NCBI GenBank assembly: GCA_003586115.2
Contig: QVOM02000112.1
Location: forward strand, 49,138,143-49,202,142
DNA length: 64,000 nucleotides
Reading direction: 5' to 3'
Source of the DNA: Salvator merianae
Lineage: Eukaryota; Chordata; Lepidosauria; Squamata; Teiidae
The position numbers were made by a program, and so were the translations under genes. This document shows, piece after piece, positions 11,401 to 23,400 of the stretch. How positions within the stretch are numbered: the stretch's first letter is position 1; each line of letters starts with the position of its first letter. Below the pieces are notes generated by a model. The model searched no databases and was not told the origin of the DNA. It was given only the letters and a program-made list of their open reading frames with translations.

Positions 11401-14400
11401 TTGGGTGGTCTGGTGCTAGGAAGAGACACGGAGCCCTATGAGTGCATTATCTTTGACTCTTCCTCTAGGCTCAATACGCAGAGGTTTCACTTATGCGTTC
11501 TACTGCACCCCTGACATTTTACATAGAGAAAATAAGCCAGTGGCAGAAAACATAAGTTTAGAGCCTCAGTCTTCTTCCCCAAACCACTATCTATTCATTT
11601 TTTATTTTTTTTTATGGAATCATAATTCTTGTTTTCGCAAAGTAGCACAAATCGCTACTTTTGCAAGCAGGCTGCTAAATTTAGTAAGTGAACGATGAAT
11701 ATGTAACAGACCTCTGGCATCTGCACTTTGTCACTTAAATCAAACCAGTCCAAATATCAGGAACAACTTCTAAGGAGTCACAGCTGCTAAATGGTATATT
11801 TTCAACATCACAGAATTGTCCATTTCAACTCCTCTAATATATGTACACATAGAGAGAGCACAAAGGTCTTCCATCTTCTCAATAAAAGTTAAAAGGTTCA
11901 CAGCAAGACTGTTAGACACAGAAATGGAAAGATCACAGTCTCTTCACAATTCTACATTGATATGCTCAGATATGGAACATGTCTACTCTGGAACTTATGA
12001 CTTGTCAATACAAACAAATGCAAGGTCAACCCGCTATTTTCTGGAAACCTTTTATATCATCTGCGTCGAGACAGTTGGACTTTGCCATTCCTAACCTGGA
12101 ACACCTACTAGACTCATGTATCCCAACCACCCCTGTTTAGGCTGGTTTTTTTTTATGTTTGCATTGTTACATTTATAAATAAATAAATGACAAAAGAAAA
12201 CTGGCAAGAAGATGCAAGCAGATTACTGAAGGAGAAACAGTCTCAGGACAGGCACAACAGCAAACTGCTGAAGTGATTATAGTTTGTACATCTTATGGGA
12301 TGAAAACTATGCCAGTTTCTCCAGAGAGCTGAAAAGTGGCTTTAAACCATGGTTCTCAAATGGTGTTCCTCTAGACATTCCTGAACAACTCTCAATATTC
12401 CATGTCATCTTGAGGTTGGCACAGAATGCTAGGAGTTGTTCAAGAACATCTGGACAGCCAGAGTTTGAGAACCACTGGTTTTAAAAGACAAATTGCTAGT
12501 TATCCGGTGAACAATCAGCCCGCGTTCCACTCAAGCAAAATGATTTTGTTGGTATCACTATTATCTTAGAAACCCATTCTCAGGAAAGAGTGAGGAAAGG
12601 GGATGATTAGTTCAGGTCTAGAACAAAGAACTGTTCTGTAACTCTGCGTCATTCTTCTCTATTATGAACCATGAAATGATTATTTCAAATTGTCAAATTG
12701 GCTCATCACTCTTTCCTTTAAACAGAGAACTGTCATGTAGAGAACTGACAGCCTCTAGTGGGAAATCTGAAATTGTGAAAGTGATGATCTGGAACCCCTT
12801 CACTGTGGCAAAGTTTTTGAGTTGCTAGTATCTTTGGGTTGAGGACTATTCTGTAATATTTCTGATGCAATATTTCTGTAAAGTTAATTCTAAAACACTT
12901 AGAAACTATTGTTGGCCTCCTCTGTAGCTAACGGATCATTGCATCTCAAGATACATCCATTTACATCAGCTAAATGAAGATTATCAGCTAATGATACTTA
13001 CGCATCCAGTAGTGCTCGCAGGAGATCATCTGCTAATGGTAGCCTGAAGGACTTGCAAATAGTCCTGCACTTCTCACCGGCCAGTAGTCCGCATCTGCAC
13101 AAATAGAAGTATGAAGAGAATTTGAAAAACTAATCCAAAGTAAAAAACAACAAGAAGATAGTAACTGGTGGAAAATACATACACATGTGCTTCTTTGCAC
13201 AGCCCATTCAAAATTAGAAGAAATATAAACAACTTAAAGTCACTTAATGGCAAAAACCTATTCTTAATGAGGTGCTTCTGCCAAAGAAAGCAAGCAGGGG
13301 CTCTACTGAAATTACATATGCCAGCACTTTTACTGGCTCAAAATTTTCAGCAACACTGTCATAGCTCAAGTTGGTTTAGGATGGGTCAAGTATGCTGTCC
13401 AGCTTAAGCTAAATAAGCATAACTGTTTTGAGTGTTCAGAAGCTTTTACTTACTTATAACTAATACCTCCTGTAAATAAATTGTAAGCAATGGTAAGACA
13501 GACCTAGACCCATTCTGCTCATGTCATTGCCCTGGTTCAGGGAGGAGGCTAGGTCTCTGCCTTATGCATAGTGATGCAGGATAGCACCCCTGGGATGCCT
13601 CATCCACACCAAATCAAACAATACATGGTGCCCTATCCCATTCCACTGGAAGACCCCAACTGGTAGACTACAGTTGGTAGACCAGTCCAGTGGGCTATGT
13701 GAGCAGTACTAGTCCAGTTTACTGGACAGTACCATTTGCCAAAACACCCAAAAGCAGCATTTAAGTGTGCCACAGTCAGGCACTTGGTCGAAAAGACCTG
13801 CCTGGAAACTTTGAAAGCTGGGAACTTGCATTCTGGGCCTTCAAAAACTATCCCAGATTGTGTTGTCCAAATGAGGATGGTCCTTAATGTGAACTATTGC
13901 TAGCCCAGCCCAGCAAGATAGCTTGCGGTATATGAAAATGGCCCTAGTCTCTGATGGAAAATTTAATAAATATCCAGGAGCACAGAGCTTACTGGACTTA
14001 AATGTTCTGTTTGGAAGAATCCAGCAACTGAAAGCCTGAACACAGAGACTCGTTTTAGGAAAGACATGAGTAAGTACAATTTGTACCAAGCCCCATCTGC
14101 AGGAATTCTAAGGCCCCAGGCACATCTAAATTTTAATCCAGCTTCGGTCCACTTTCAGATTGAGAGAACACATCAATGAAGTAATCAGATGTTTTCTTTC
14201 AGCATTATCTAACTCAGAAAACCCACCTTTGGGTGAGATAATGTGGAAAGAAAAATGGTTAGTCACTTTGCTGCTGTGTTCTTTCAATCCAGAAGTGGAC
14301 TGAAGCTGGATTAAAATGTAGGAGTGACTGGGCCCCAAGTGTGATTGAGGATGGCCCCATTCTCTGGTTTCTTGGGAAAGGGTACTATAGAATAGAGCCA

Positions 14401-17400
14401 TGCTGTCTTCTGAAAGGAACTTCTTACTTGTCACGGTCATTGTATGCCATGGTTGCAAAGAGTTGGCCCAAATTCTCAAAGTTGTGTTTCTTAAGTTGTT
14501 CCTGGGACACTGCTAAAAGGTAGGTGGAATCCATTTCATTGGCATCTCTTGCACTGTAATGTCGCCCAATGGTCATAATTTCATGTTCTGACAGTTTTCC
14601 ATTTGAGATATTCAGCATTAAATTTCTGGAAAACAAATATATATATATATATATATTTAAAACATCAACAATAACATGCATGTCCTGGAGCACTTTTTGA
14701 GTGTTAGCATGCAGGGATTTTTCATACACTGTCAGTATTGTTATAAGTCAGAGTGTAACTTTTGCATGTTAAATTTGCACCAAGCTGGGATAAACTTTAA
14801 AGTACTGTCTATTTAATATTTGAAATGCCAGAAATATTGTTTTAGCCTAGACATAAAGGAAAACTTACATTGCTTATGACCAAACTTTAAAAAGATACAG
14901 TAATGCTGCAAGATCAAATTCCATGAAACTTCAACAATGCCACAGAAGTGGTGATTTTTTAAATACTCATACCATATGAAAACTGCATAAAAGGCTTTTT
15001 TTTTTTTTAAGAAAAAATCTGGTATTGATAGAAATCCAAAGCAGGGGGAAAAAGGATCTTTAGCTCTTGGCTTTTGTGCTATGGTCCTGGATCCACATCA
15101 GAGCCCCCATTTTTTACAGCAAGCAGCAAGTGTAGAAGGCTAGATCCAGATTGAAATGCAAGGAGGAAGGGTTAAAACCATGCAGCCCTGCCTTGCCAAA
15201 ACAGATTGGGAAGACTTTGCCTTCAATCCATTCATGCATTTGCCATTTAAATGAATCAGGTCTTGTCTAACCTGGCTCCAAGAAACCATTACAATCAAGG
15301 ACTGCTGGATTTATTTATGTTTCCTCCTCACATATCACAGCAAGAACAAAAAACAGACAAACCCTGGAGTGGGACAGAATCCTTGTTTTTCACTTCAGAA
15401 AGGCAATGGAGGTATACAAGCCACAAACTACTTATACCTGAATTTATGTAGCCACTGGATAACTGAAGGTCTTTGGGTGTCTTGCAAATATTAAAAGCAT
15501 TAATTTAAAATACTGTACAGTAAAAAAAGACAATAAGTTATAAAGATAAGACCATATTAAAACCACATGATCAAGCTCCATGGTCTAAAGTATAGCTGAA
15601 TAAAAAGGTCTTTAGCTGGTGCCTAAAAGCATATAATGAAAAGTACATAAGTCATCATTGCTGAACAAATATTTAACCAAGAATATGTTCTAATTTTCTT
15701 TGAGAAGAGAGACTGATGTTACCATTTCAGTTCAGTAAGATTCAATACAAACCAATTTGGGAACACCTGGAAACTGTTCAGACAAGATCTTTGTTCAGCT
15801 TCTATATAATGTTTTACAGGGTGTACTAGCCAATGTGATATTTAATCCACTCTGGAAATGCAGTTTTGAACTTAACATTAACCCAGATCAGACTTTCTCT
15901 CTCAGAACGCACACTAACACATGTATTTCTAAAAAAAAAAAAAAAAAAAAAAGGCACAAACAAGCTTAATTCACCAAATTAACAGATACGGGAACTGTCC
16001 TCCAAAATTATGAAGCAGATTCCACTTATCATTTAGAACTTTCTAGTTGACATATCAGTAAAATTTTCACAGTGCCATTGTGATGTTGTGACTATGCCCT
16101 CAGGGTGCAGGATCTGCACCTCCCTACAGCCTCATGGTGTAATCGGCATGCTGAAAGAATGCTGGGTCTGCACAACATAAGCCCTCCTAAAAGCTCTATG
16201 AAGAGTGGCACTATTAGCTCCGTTGCCTGCCACTGCTGCTGAGATGAGTGGATTACCTGTCTACTTTAATGTGAACAACTTGGCCCTCTTTAATCAAATG
16301 CAAGAAACGGTCCACTTCTTGTAAATTGTTCTGTCCAAAAACATTTAAGCCAGAGAATGAAAGTTCCCAGTCTGTGATGTTTGTGTGGCTAGGAGCAGTG
16401 GCAGGTGTGTGAACACCATGCCACCACTTTACAAAGACAGCAATACTAGTAGTGCTCTTCTCACTGCACTCCATGGCACGATCCACCACCTGGCAGATTC
16501 TGCCAGTATTATAGCTCAGATCCAAGTCGATGCTCCCCAATGATCTCCCTGAATAGCACATTGAGCACTATGGGTCAAAATGTAGTTCAGCTTCAGAGTC
16601 TCTTCCCTCTTCCACCACTCTCACAGAAGTCTTTTGTAGGTGGCTGTATCAAGTATACAGTATCAAGAATCAAGTATAGGTACGTGCAATAGACCTGAAC
16701 CCCCTATTACGATATTCTCCAGGTATGGCCTCTGACAATGAGCAAAGGGAAGGCTTGGCGTGATCTACTCTCATGTTGCACCAAACTGCTATCTTCCTAA
16801 TTCGGTGGTTTGGCCCGAGCCAGTTCAACTCAGTCTGATGGTGAAACTGGACAAAGTGCTAAGCCAGGGAGATAGAAACTTCATGTGTAAATGCAAGTGT
16901 AGATTATGCCAAAGGAAATTTGGGGATACCCACATACTCTCAGTAGTATGGGTAAATATCATAAGACTGAAAATTGTGCATGTGAGCAACACTGAAACTT
17001 CGAAATCATCATTATGTTTGGGCACAGCCTTAGAAGTAGATATTTAAAGACTCTGGGGGGAAACAAGAAAAATTCAGGAAAAAAAAACCCTTTTCATTTT
17101 CTTGTTGCTTCCCCAATGCCAGATTGTTTTCAAATCCTACCCCAGAACAAACTTAAGGGTGAAGGGGCAAGAAAAAAATCCCTACATTTCCCAAGTCCTC
17201 ACTTCTCTATTCTGCAGCATCTTTCTGAACCGACTGTTTCCCATGAGCTATTAGAAAACAAAACAAAAACTGAAAAATCTGACTAACCACAGATAATAGC
17301 AGAACAAAGAGAAAGAGAGAATAAACACACCACAAATAAGACTTTTAACTTGAAGGTTACATGAGAAAAAAATCCTGCTTTGATAGATGGCTTGGAACTT

Positions 17401-20400
17401 GTCCCTATGCATCAGCATTCTTACAAGTTCAGATCACTGTCTTGGTGTTAGATATACTAAAAATAGACAAACTTCTAACATTTATATGTCACTGTAAAAA
17501 GATAAGGAAGTGTATGAAAGGATGAGTAAATCTTACTCATCCAAAATTCACGTCAAGTAGAGCAAGATGAGACATAACTGAGAACAGCCAGTTGTACTGT
17601 ATATTCGCAGTGCCAGAAATGAGTGCCTACGTGGAAGGATTTGAAGATCTCGCTCCTTGGGATAGAAGTGCACCATGTACACATCCGTGCAGTTCCCACT
17701 CTTCCAGGCTTTGAGGCCTGGGGAATTCGGAAGCTGTGGAACTTGTGTATCACATCTTCCATAGTTTCTGCTCGGTTTTATTAAGGAATACACAGGATGT
17801 GGATGTAGAAGCCAGGCATTTTCTGTGCCCCATGTAATAGGGTCAGCTGGGCAGTTACAATAGTAAGTCACCACTGCTATTGCTATCCATCCCCATGGCA
17901 GCAGTGGTGGAAGATCAGAGTCATTTTTCCCACACTGTGGGAAGGGCACTTTATTGTCCTTTAGAGATGGGCTGCAGACCTAAAGGTGCCACACTGCGTG
18001 GACTGCTATGCCCCTCAGGTTCCCACCCTGCATCCTTTTCTCCCAGTGGACATGCATGGAAACTGAACCCTGTTCTGGGTCATAAGTGATTGATTGATAT
18101 CCATCATTGCCCAAAGGTCTTGACATGTGCTGTTTATATATCCAAGCCAGACAATAATATCCAACATATGAAAGGTAAAAGTCAGGGTCAGGAAAAGACC
18201 ATTAGAAGCGAAGGATTTTCAAGGCTCCGTGAAATGTATCAGGGATGGTGCAACCCACACTGATAATGGAAGGACATTTCAAAGCCATGGAGTGACTACT
18301 AAGAATGCACTATTCCATATGCTCATCAGCTGCACTTCTCCTACTGATGGCACACAGAGTAGGGTTCCTTCTGTTAACTGTGTGTGGCAAGCAGTACCAA
18401 CCAGGAGAAGGTGGCCCTTCAGACACTTAGGATCCAATCCATATAGGTCTTTAATCTGGAAGCAGATGGGCAGTCAATGCAGAGAGAAATCTTGCAGCCA
18501 CGTTCTGCACCATTTGAAGCTTCTGAATGTTTTTCAACAGCATATAGAGCATACTGCAGTAATCTAACTGTTACATGACTAAAGCATGAGTCACCAATAT
18601 CAGGTCAGATTTTTCAAGACAGAGGTGCAGCTGGCACTCAAAATAAAGGTGTGCAAAGGACCTACTAGCCACAGCTGCTACCTGAGCATTCAGAAGCAGA
18701 ATCAGCTCTAGGTGAAAACCCAGGCTGCAAACCTATTCTTTCAAAAAGAGTGCCACCCCATTCGGAACAGGCTGAGTCCACAGTTCTTGTGCCTCTGTCT
18801 TGCCTGGATTCAACCTCAGCTTGTTCACTCACATCTACCCCATCACAGTGTCCAGCCTTCCCTTCAAGACAGCCACTGTCTCCCGGGATCCAGGTGATAC
18901 ACACACAGGTTGTGTTGCGTTGCACTAGCAGAACATCTGGATGATCTCTCCGAGCAGTTTTAAGTAGATGATAAACAGCATGGGGAACAAGATAGAGCCT
19001 TGAGGCACAACAAAAGCCAAAGGCCAAGCAGCAGAGCAGAAGCACCCTATCGTCACCTTCTGAACTCTGCCTTGAAGGAAGGACCAGAACCAGTCCAAGA
19101 CTATTCCTTCCAAGCCCAACTCTGCAAGGCAGACCAGAGATACCATGGTTGATGGTACTTAGAGGGCAAATATTCCTCCATCAAGTTCCCAGTGCATATC
19201 ATCCATCAGGGCAACCAAAGCAGTCTCTGTGCCAAAACCAGGCCTGAAACCCAATTGAAATGGGTTCAGATATTCCGTATCATGCAAGTTCCTCTGCAGC
19301 TATAGAGTCAGTAAACGCTCAGTCATCTTGCTGAATAACAGGAAGTTGAATACCAGCTGGTAGTTGTTGACATCAAATGCATCCAGGGAAGGTTTCTTCA
19401 AAAGTGGTCTTACTGATAAAGAAATGGACTTTCTTTTCTCAGTGTAGTCAGAATCTTACCTAAATTCATCATAATCAATCACAGTGGTGTGTTGAGGATC
19501 AGAAGCTGCGAAAATCTGCTTAATCTCTCTTGATCGAGGTTCTCCAAACACTTTCAGCTTGTTCAGAATTAGGTCGATATTAGCCATAGGAAACTAAAAA
19601 GAAAATGGGCAAATGAGAACAGCAGTACATATTTTTAATTCATGCCAAGCACTGTTTTATAATTTACACAAAGTGTAGCAACATGAAGGCTAGATATTAT
19701 TAGTTAACTCTTGTCTTTTATGACGCTCACCTGTTCCTCATCGTATTTACCTGCTGAATATTAGAAAAAAGGCAACACTGAATTAAAAAGCAAATTTTAC
19801 AAACATATTCGAAGTCATGCCAAAAGCCTTCTTGAGGTAATCAATGTCCATGACATTAATATTTCATCTAGGTCGCCTTAAAAAGCAGCTTTTGGGCTAT
19901 CTAAGATAGCACACTGCATGAATTACAAAGGACAGTGGCAGGAGGTGTGTATCTGCAAAGCCTTCTATTATCTGCAAAAATAATTATTTTAAAAAGGTAT
20001 AAACTGAGGTTACTCCCAGATTGCCTTTTCCCAGGCCAGGATGGCTCCAAGCTGCAAAGGGCAGCTGAAATCCCACCCTGCAGAAGTCTTCTCAGACAGA
20101 TACTATACACTAGAAACTGGTTTGGGGGTGTTTTGTGGGAAATGCCAAGAGAAGAAATTCCTACTCTTAGATCAGTACACCCTTTCCAGGGCCTCAGAGC
20201 AGAAAGCAACAGTAACTGAAGAAGAGCCATTTATGTGCCCCAACCTCTTGGTTACCAAAGGTCATCCAAAATTGCATTTAGGTGAAGCTTGAACAAACAA
20301 GCCTCAGGAAACCACTTTCAATTTACTTACTAGAAACAGGATTCATAAGACATAGTGTAAATGATCAATTTACCACGGATTAAGCACTAGCGGAGGGGTT

Positions 20401-23400
20401 CAGGGTGTAAACTTCCCATACTGAAGACTGGCCAAAATCAAGTTGTTCTGTAGTTTAGATGGCCCCTATAATCTACATAATCTCCATTTCAGTCTCCTGT
20501 CATAGATAATGCTATCAATAAGGAGCGTCATGTATTGTTTTTAACTGTATACCTAAAAGGTATACCTGGTTTTATCCCTAAAAGGCCTTTATTATTTTAT
20601 TCTATTGATTATTACTTGTTTTAACTCTCTTATCTGTTATGGCTACTCCTGGACTTTTGTGAAATATAATAAACAATTAAATGATCAGCCAGTTAATACT
20701 ACAAATACTAGGAAAGTTTCTCCTTTGCTAATACAAAGATTTTGTTACTGAGGATGCAGGAGAATTTACAGAAAATATTTTTTAAAAAAGGAGAGGAGGA
20801 GAAGGCACATGACAGATGAGGAATTTACATAGTAACAACTCGTGATTTGGCCCAACAGAGCAAAGTATGGCCATGTAACAGAAACCATCCATATAATGAA
20901 GAAAAGACATCAACATTTTATTGAGTCTTCTGCCCATTCAAACAATATCCCATTACAGTGGATGAGAGAAGTTCAAAAACATGTCCTGATGAAGGCTACC
21001 AGCCAATAATGCTGCTGCTATGATGTGACCACTTTGCTTCTTATTTTGGCAGTACATATATTGCTGTCTGTGGGGAGGATTACAGAATGGGTAAAACCTT
21101 GCTCAGTGTCATCCAGCCACAGAACATTTGTAATTGAGCTAAATCGCATTTTCATGGCTCCTAGTTTCGCCTTCCACAAATTTACAAAATTCAATTTAAG
21201 AACCCTGTTTGTTAAAAAAAACCCTCTGCAGAATGACTCACCATGTACACCAAGTATAAGCATATCAAAATATGACAATTTCAGCATAATGCAGTATGTC
21301 ACTGCATATGCCATTATACTTTTAAAATAATGCCTTCAGCATCATGCTATCAATTCTTATCCTATTTTTACATCTTCCTTATTCAGTTGTTTATTCTAAA
21401 AAGCCTATGCAACTGCAAACTACTAAGCAACCATAACAACTATCAGATGTTCTAATGAATTTTGTTTGGTTAGCTTCAGCTCCTTTATCTTTTTGCATGG
21501 GAAAATTAACTCCTATAGCATAGAGAGTATCTACAACTCTCTTTATTTTCCCTGTTGATTCTTTCCAGAAACAAAGGTAGGATTAGAACACTGTGAATGT
21601 CAGTCTGTGAAATTTAGGCACACAGTACACTCCATGACATTTACCAAACACCTTATTTTGTAGGTGCTATCCACAGAACAGGTCAAAAACATGGGACCCT
21701 TTTTTTCATTACATCATTATCGAATCAGACAACGATGGCTCTGTGTTGATCTTGGCACGAGTAAACAAAGGTTTTCAGAGGCACCATTATTTAAGCAAGA
21801 TAATAAAAGTTCATATGCCTTAAAAGCCAAACAAGGATTGGAAAGCCCAGCTTGCCTCATTTGCATGCTTCTCCATGTAGTTGAATGCATACTCATCAGC
21901 ATCGACCAAAAGAAAGACGTGGCCATGGAAACAGACTTTGGCTCCAACATACAGATCTGCAGCTGTGTAGTACTCAGGCAGTTCACTCTTATAGCATTCC
22001 TGGCCGGGCTTCTTTATACGACTTCTTTCCAGGAATTTCCCACCAATTATCCCTAAATAATAAGAGAAATGTCAACAATAAAATGTATCATTCAGGGAGG
22101 GGCGCTTCTGTACTCTTTAATAAAGACTGTGCCTTCAAACTTCCTATCATCCATATTGAATTGTCCACTCTCTCATTGTTTCCATAAAGACAGATTCCCT
22201 GATGCCATTTCAGTATCTGATGGGGTCTTCAAGCATCTTTTGTAAAGCCAGCAAGAAATTAATTAATTTTGCATTAACAAGAATGCAGATACTAATGCTG
22301 GAAATGGTACCCTCATTTGGAAAGAAATTGCTTAGTTACTTAGTTCAATGTAGTTAGATCCTGCCCTTCACCCAAAAGTCTCAGTGTAGGTCAGAAAAAT
22401 CAATAAAACCATATAAGGCTATTAAAATATTATCAAAATCCAATAAAACATAGAATATAAAATTAAAATTCTAAATATCCTCACTGATTGCAGGCCATTA
22501 GGAGGAAGCTAAGCATTAAAGGCCTAGGTGAAGAGGTACATTTTAACCAGAAACCAAAAACTATATAATTTTGGTGCCATTAGAAGTCAAACTACTTCAT
22601 TCTGTTCCTAGTTCCAGCTTACAGACTGCCTTCAAGAGTAGCTCCATTTTACCAGAGCATGGATCACTGTGACCAAGATGTCCCTATCCAGAAAACGCTG
22701 CAGTTGGTGAACCACTTGGAGATGAGTATAAATACTCTGGGCCACCACTGCCATCTGAGCCACCACTGCCATCTTAGTCTCAGGTAACACCAATTAATTC
22801 CTGGGCAAAACAACCCATCTAGAATTGGGTATTCCCTAATTTCTTGGATTTACGACTCTGTGACAGAAAATAGCTCCATCCTGTCTGTATTACATTTCAA
22901 TTTACTGGTCCACATCTAACCCATTACTGCCTTGAGGCAAGAGGCAAGCGGCAAGCACCTGAATTAGCTGGAATATAGAAGTAGAGTTGGGTACCATCTG
23001 TCTACTGATAGTACCTCACTCCAAAGCATCTATAGACCACAGACAATGGTTTAACATTATAGATGTTAAAAAATACCGGGACAGAACTGATTCCCAAGAT
23101 ATTCCATGTGTTAGCTCCCAAGATATTGTACAGAAATTCCCCACTGCTACTTTCAGGAGCCTTCTCTGGATATAGAAATAGAACCTGTAAAACAGTGCCA
23201 ACTTCCAGTCCCCAACACTGCTCTGGCTGGATGCCATGCAAATATCAAAAGCCACTGAGAGAATAAGAAGGACTAAGAGGGTTGCATTTTTCTTGTCCTT
23301 CTCCCAATAAAGATCATTCATCAAGAAGCAAAGGCTGTCTCAGTGTCATTACTGGGCGTGACACCAGAATGAAATGAGTCTGGATAGTCCATTTCCTCCA

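Larger units (their letters stand above)
5453..13001 (-). other. EFHC2 intron (7.5 kb)
   Basis: Contains a foldback element (5645-5774), a possible old repeat tail (6062-6124), a ~106-bp tandem duplication (6245-6456), a MITE (8719-9278) and a hAT-type MITE (12341-12484). I see nothing assignable in about 6460-8570 and 9280-12340, except an 11-bp-arm palindrome at 8574-8598. Confidence 0.8.
14626..19459 (-). other. EFHC2 intron (4.8 kb)
   Basis: Contains a (TA)10 tract next to the 14625 acceptor, a 22-A run (15931-15952), an unassigned exon-like open frame (16257-16548), a long unassigned open frame on the same strand (17548-17949) and a minus-strand LINE copy (about 18190-19420). Confidence 0.8.

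Noticed and set aside
17548..17949. Possible real gene exon
   Set aside because: No recognisable family, no convincing splice sites, and a second overlapping frame is also open; kept only as an unassigned open frame.
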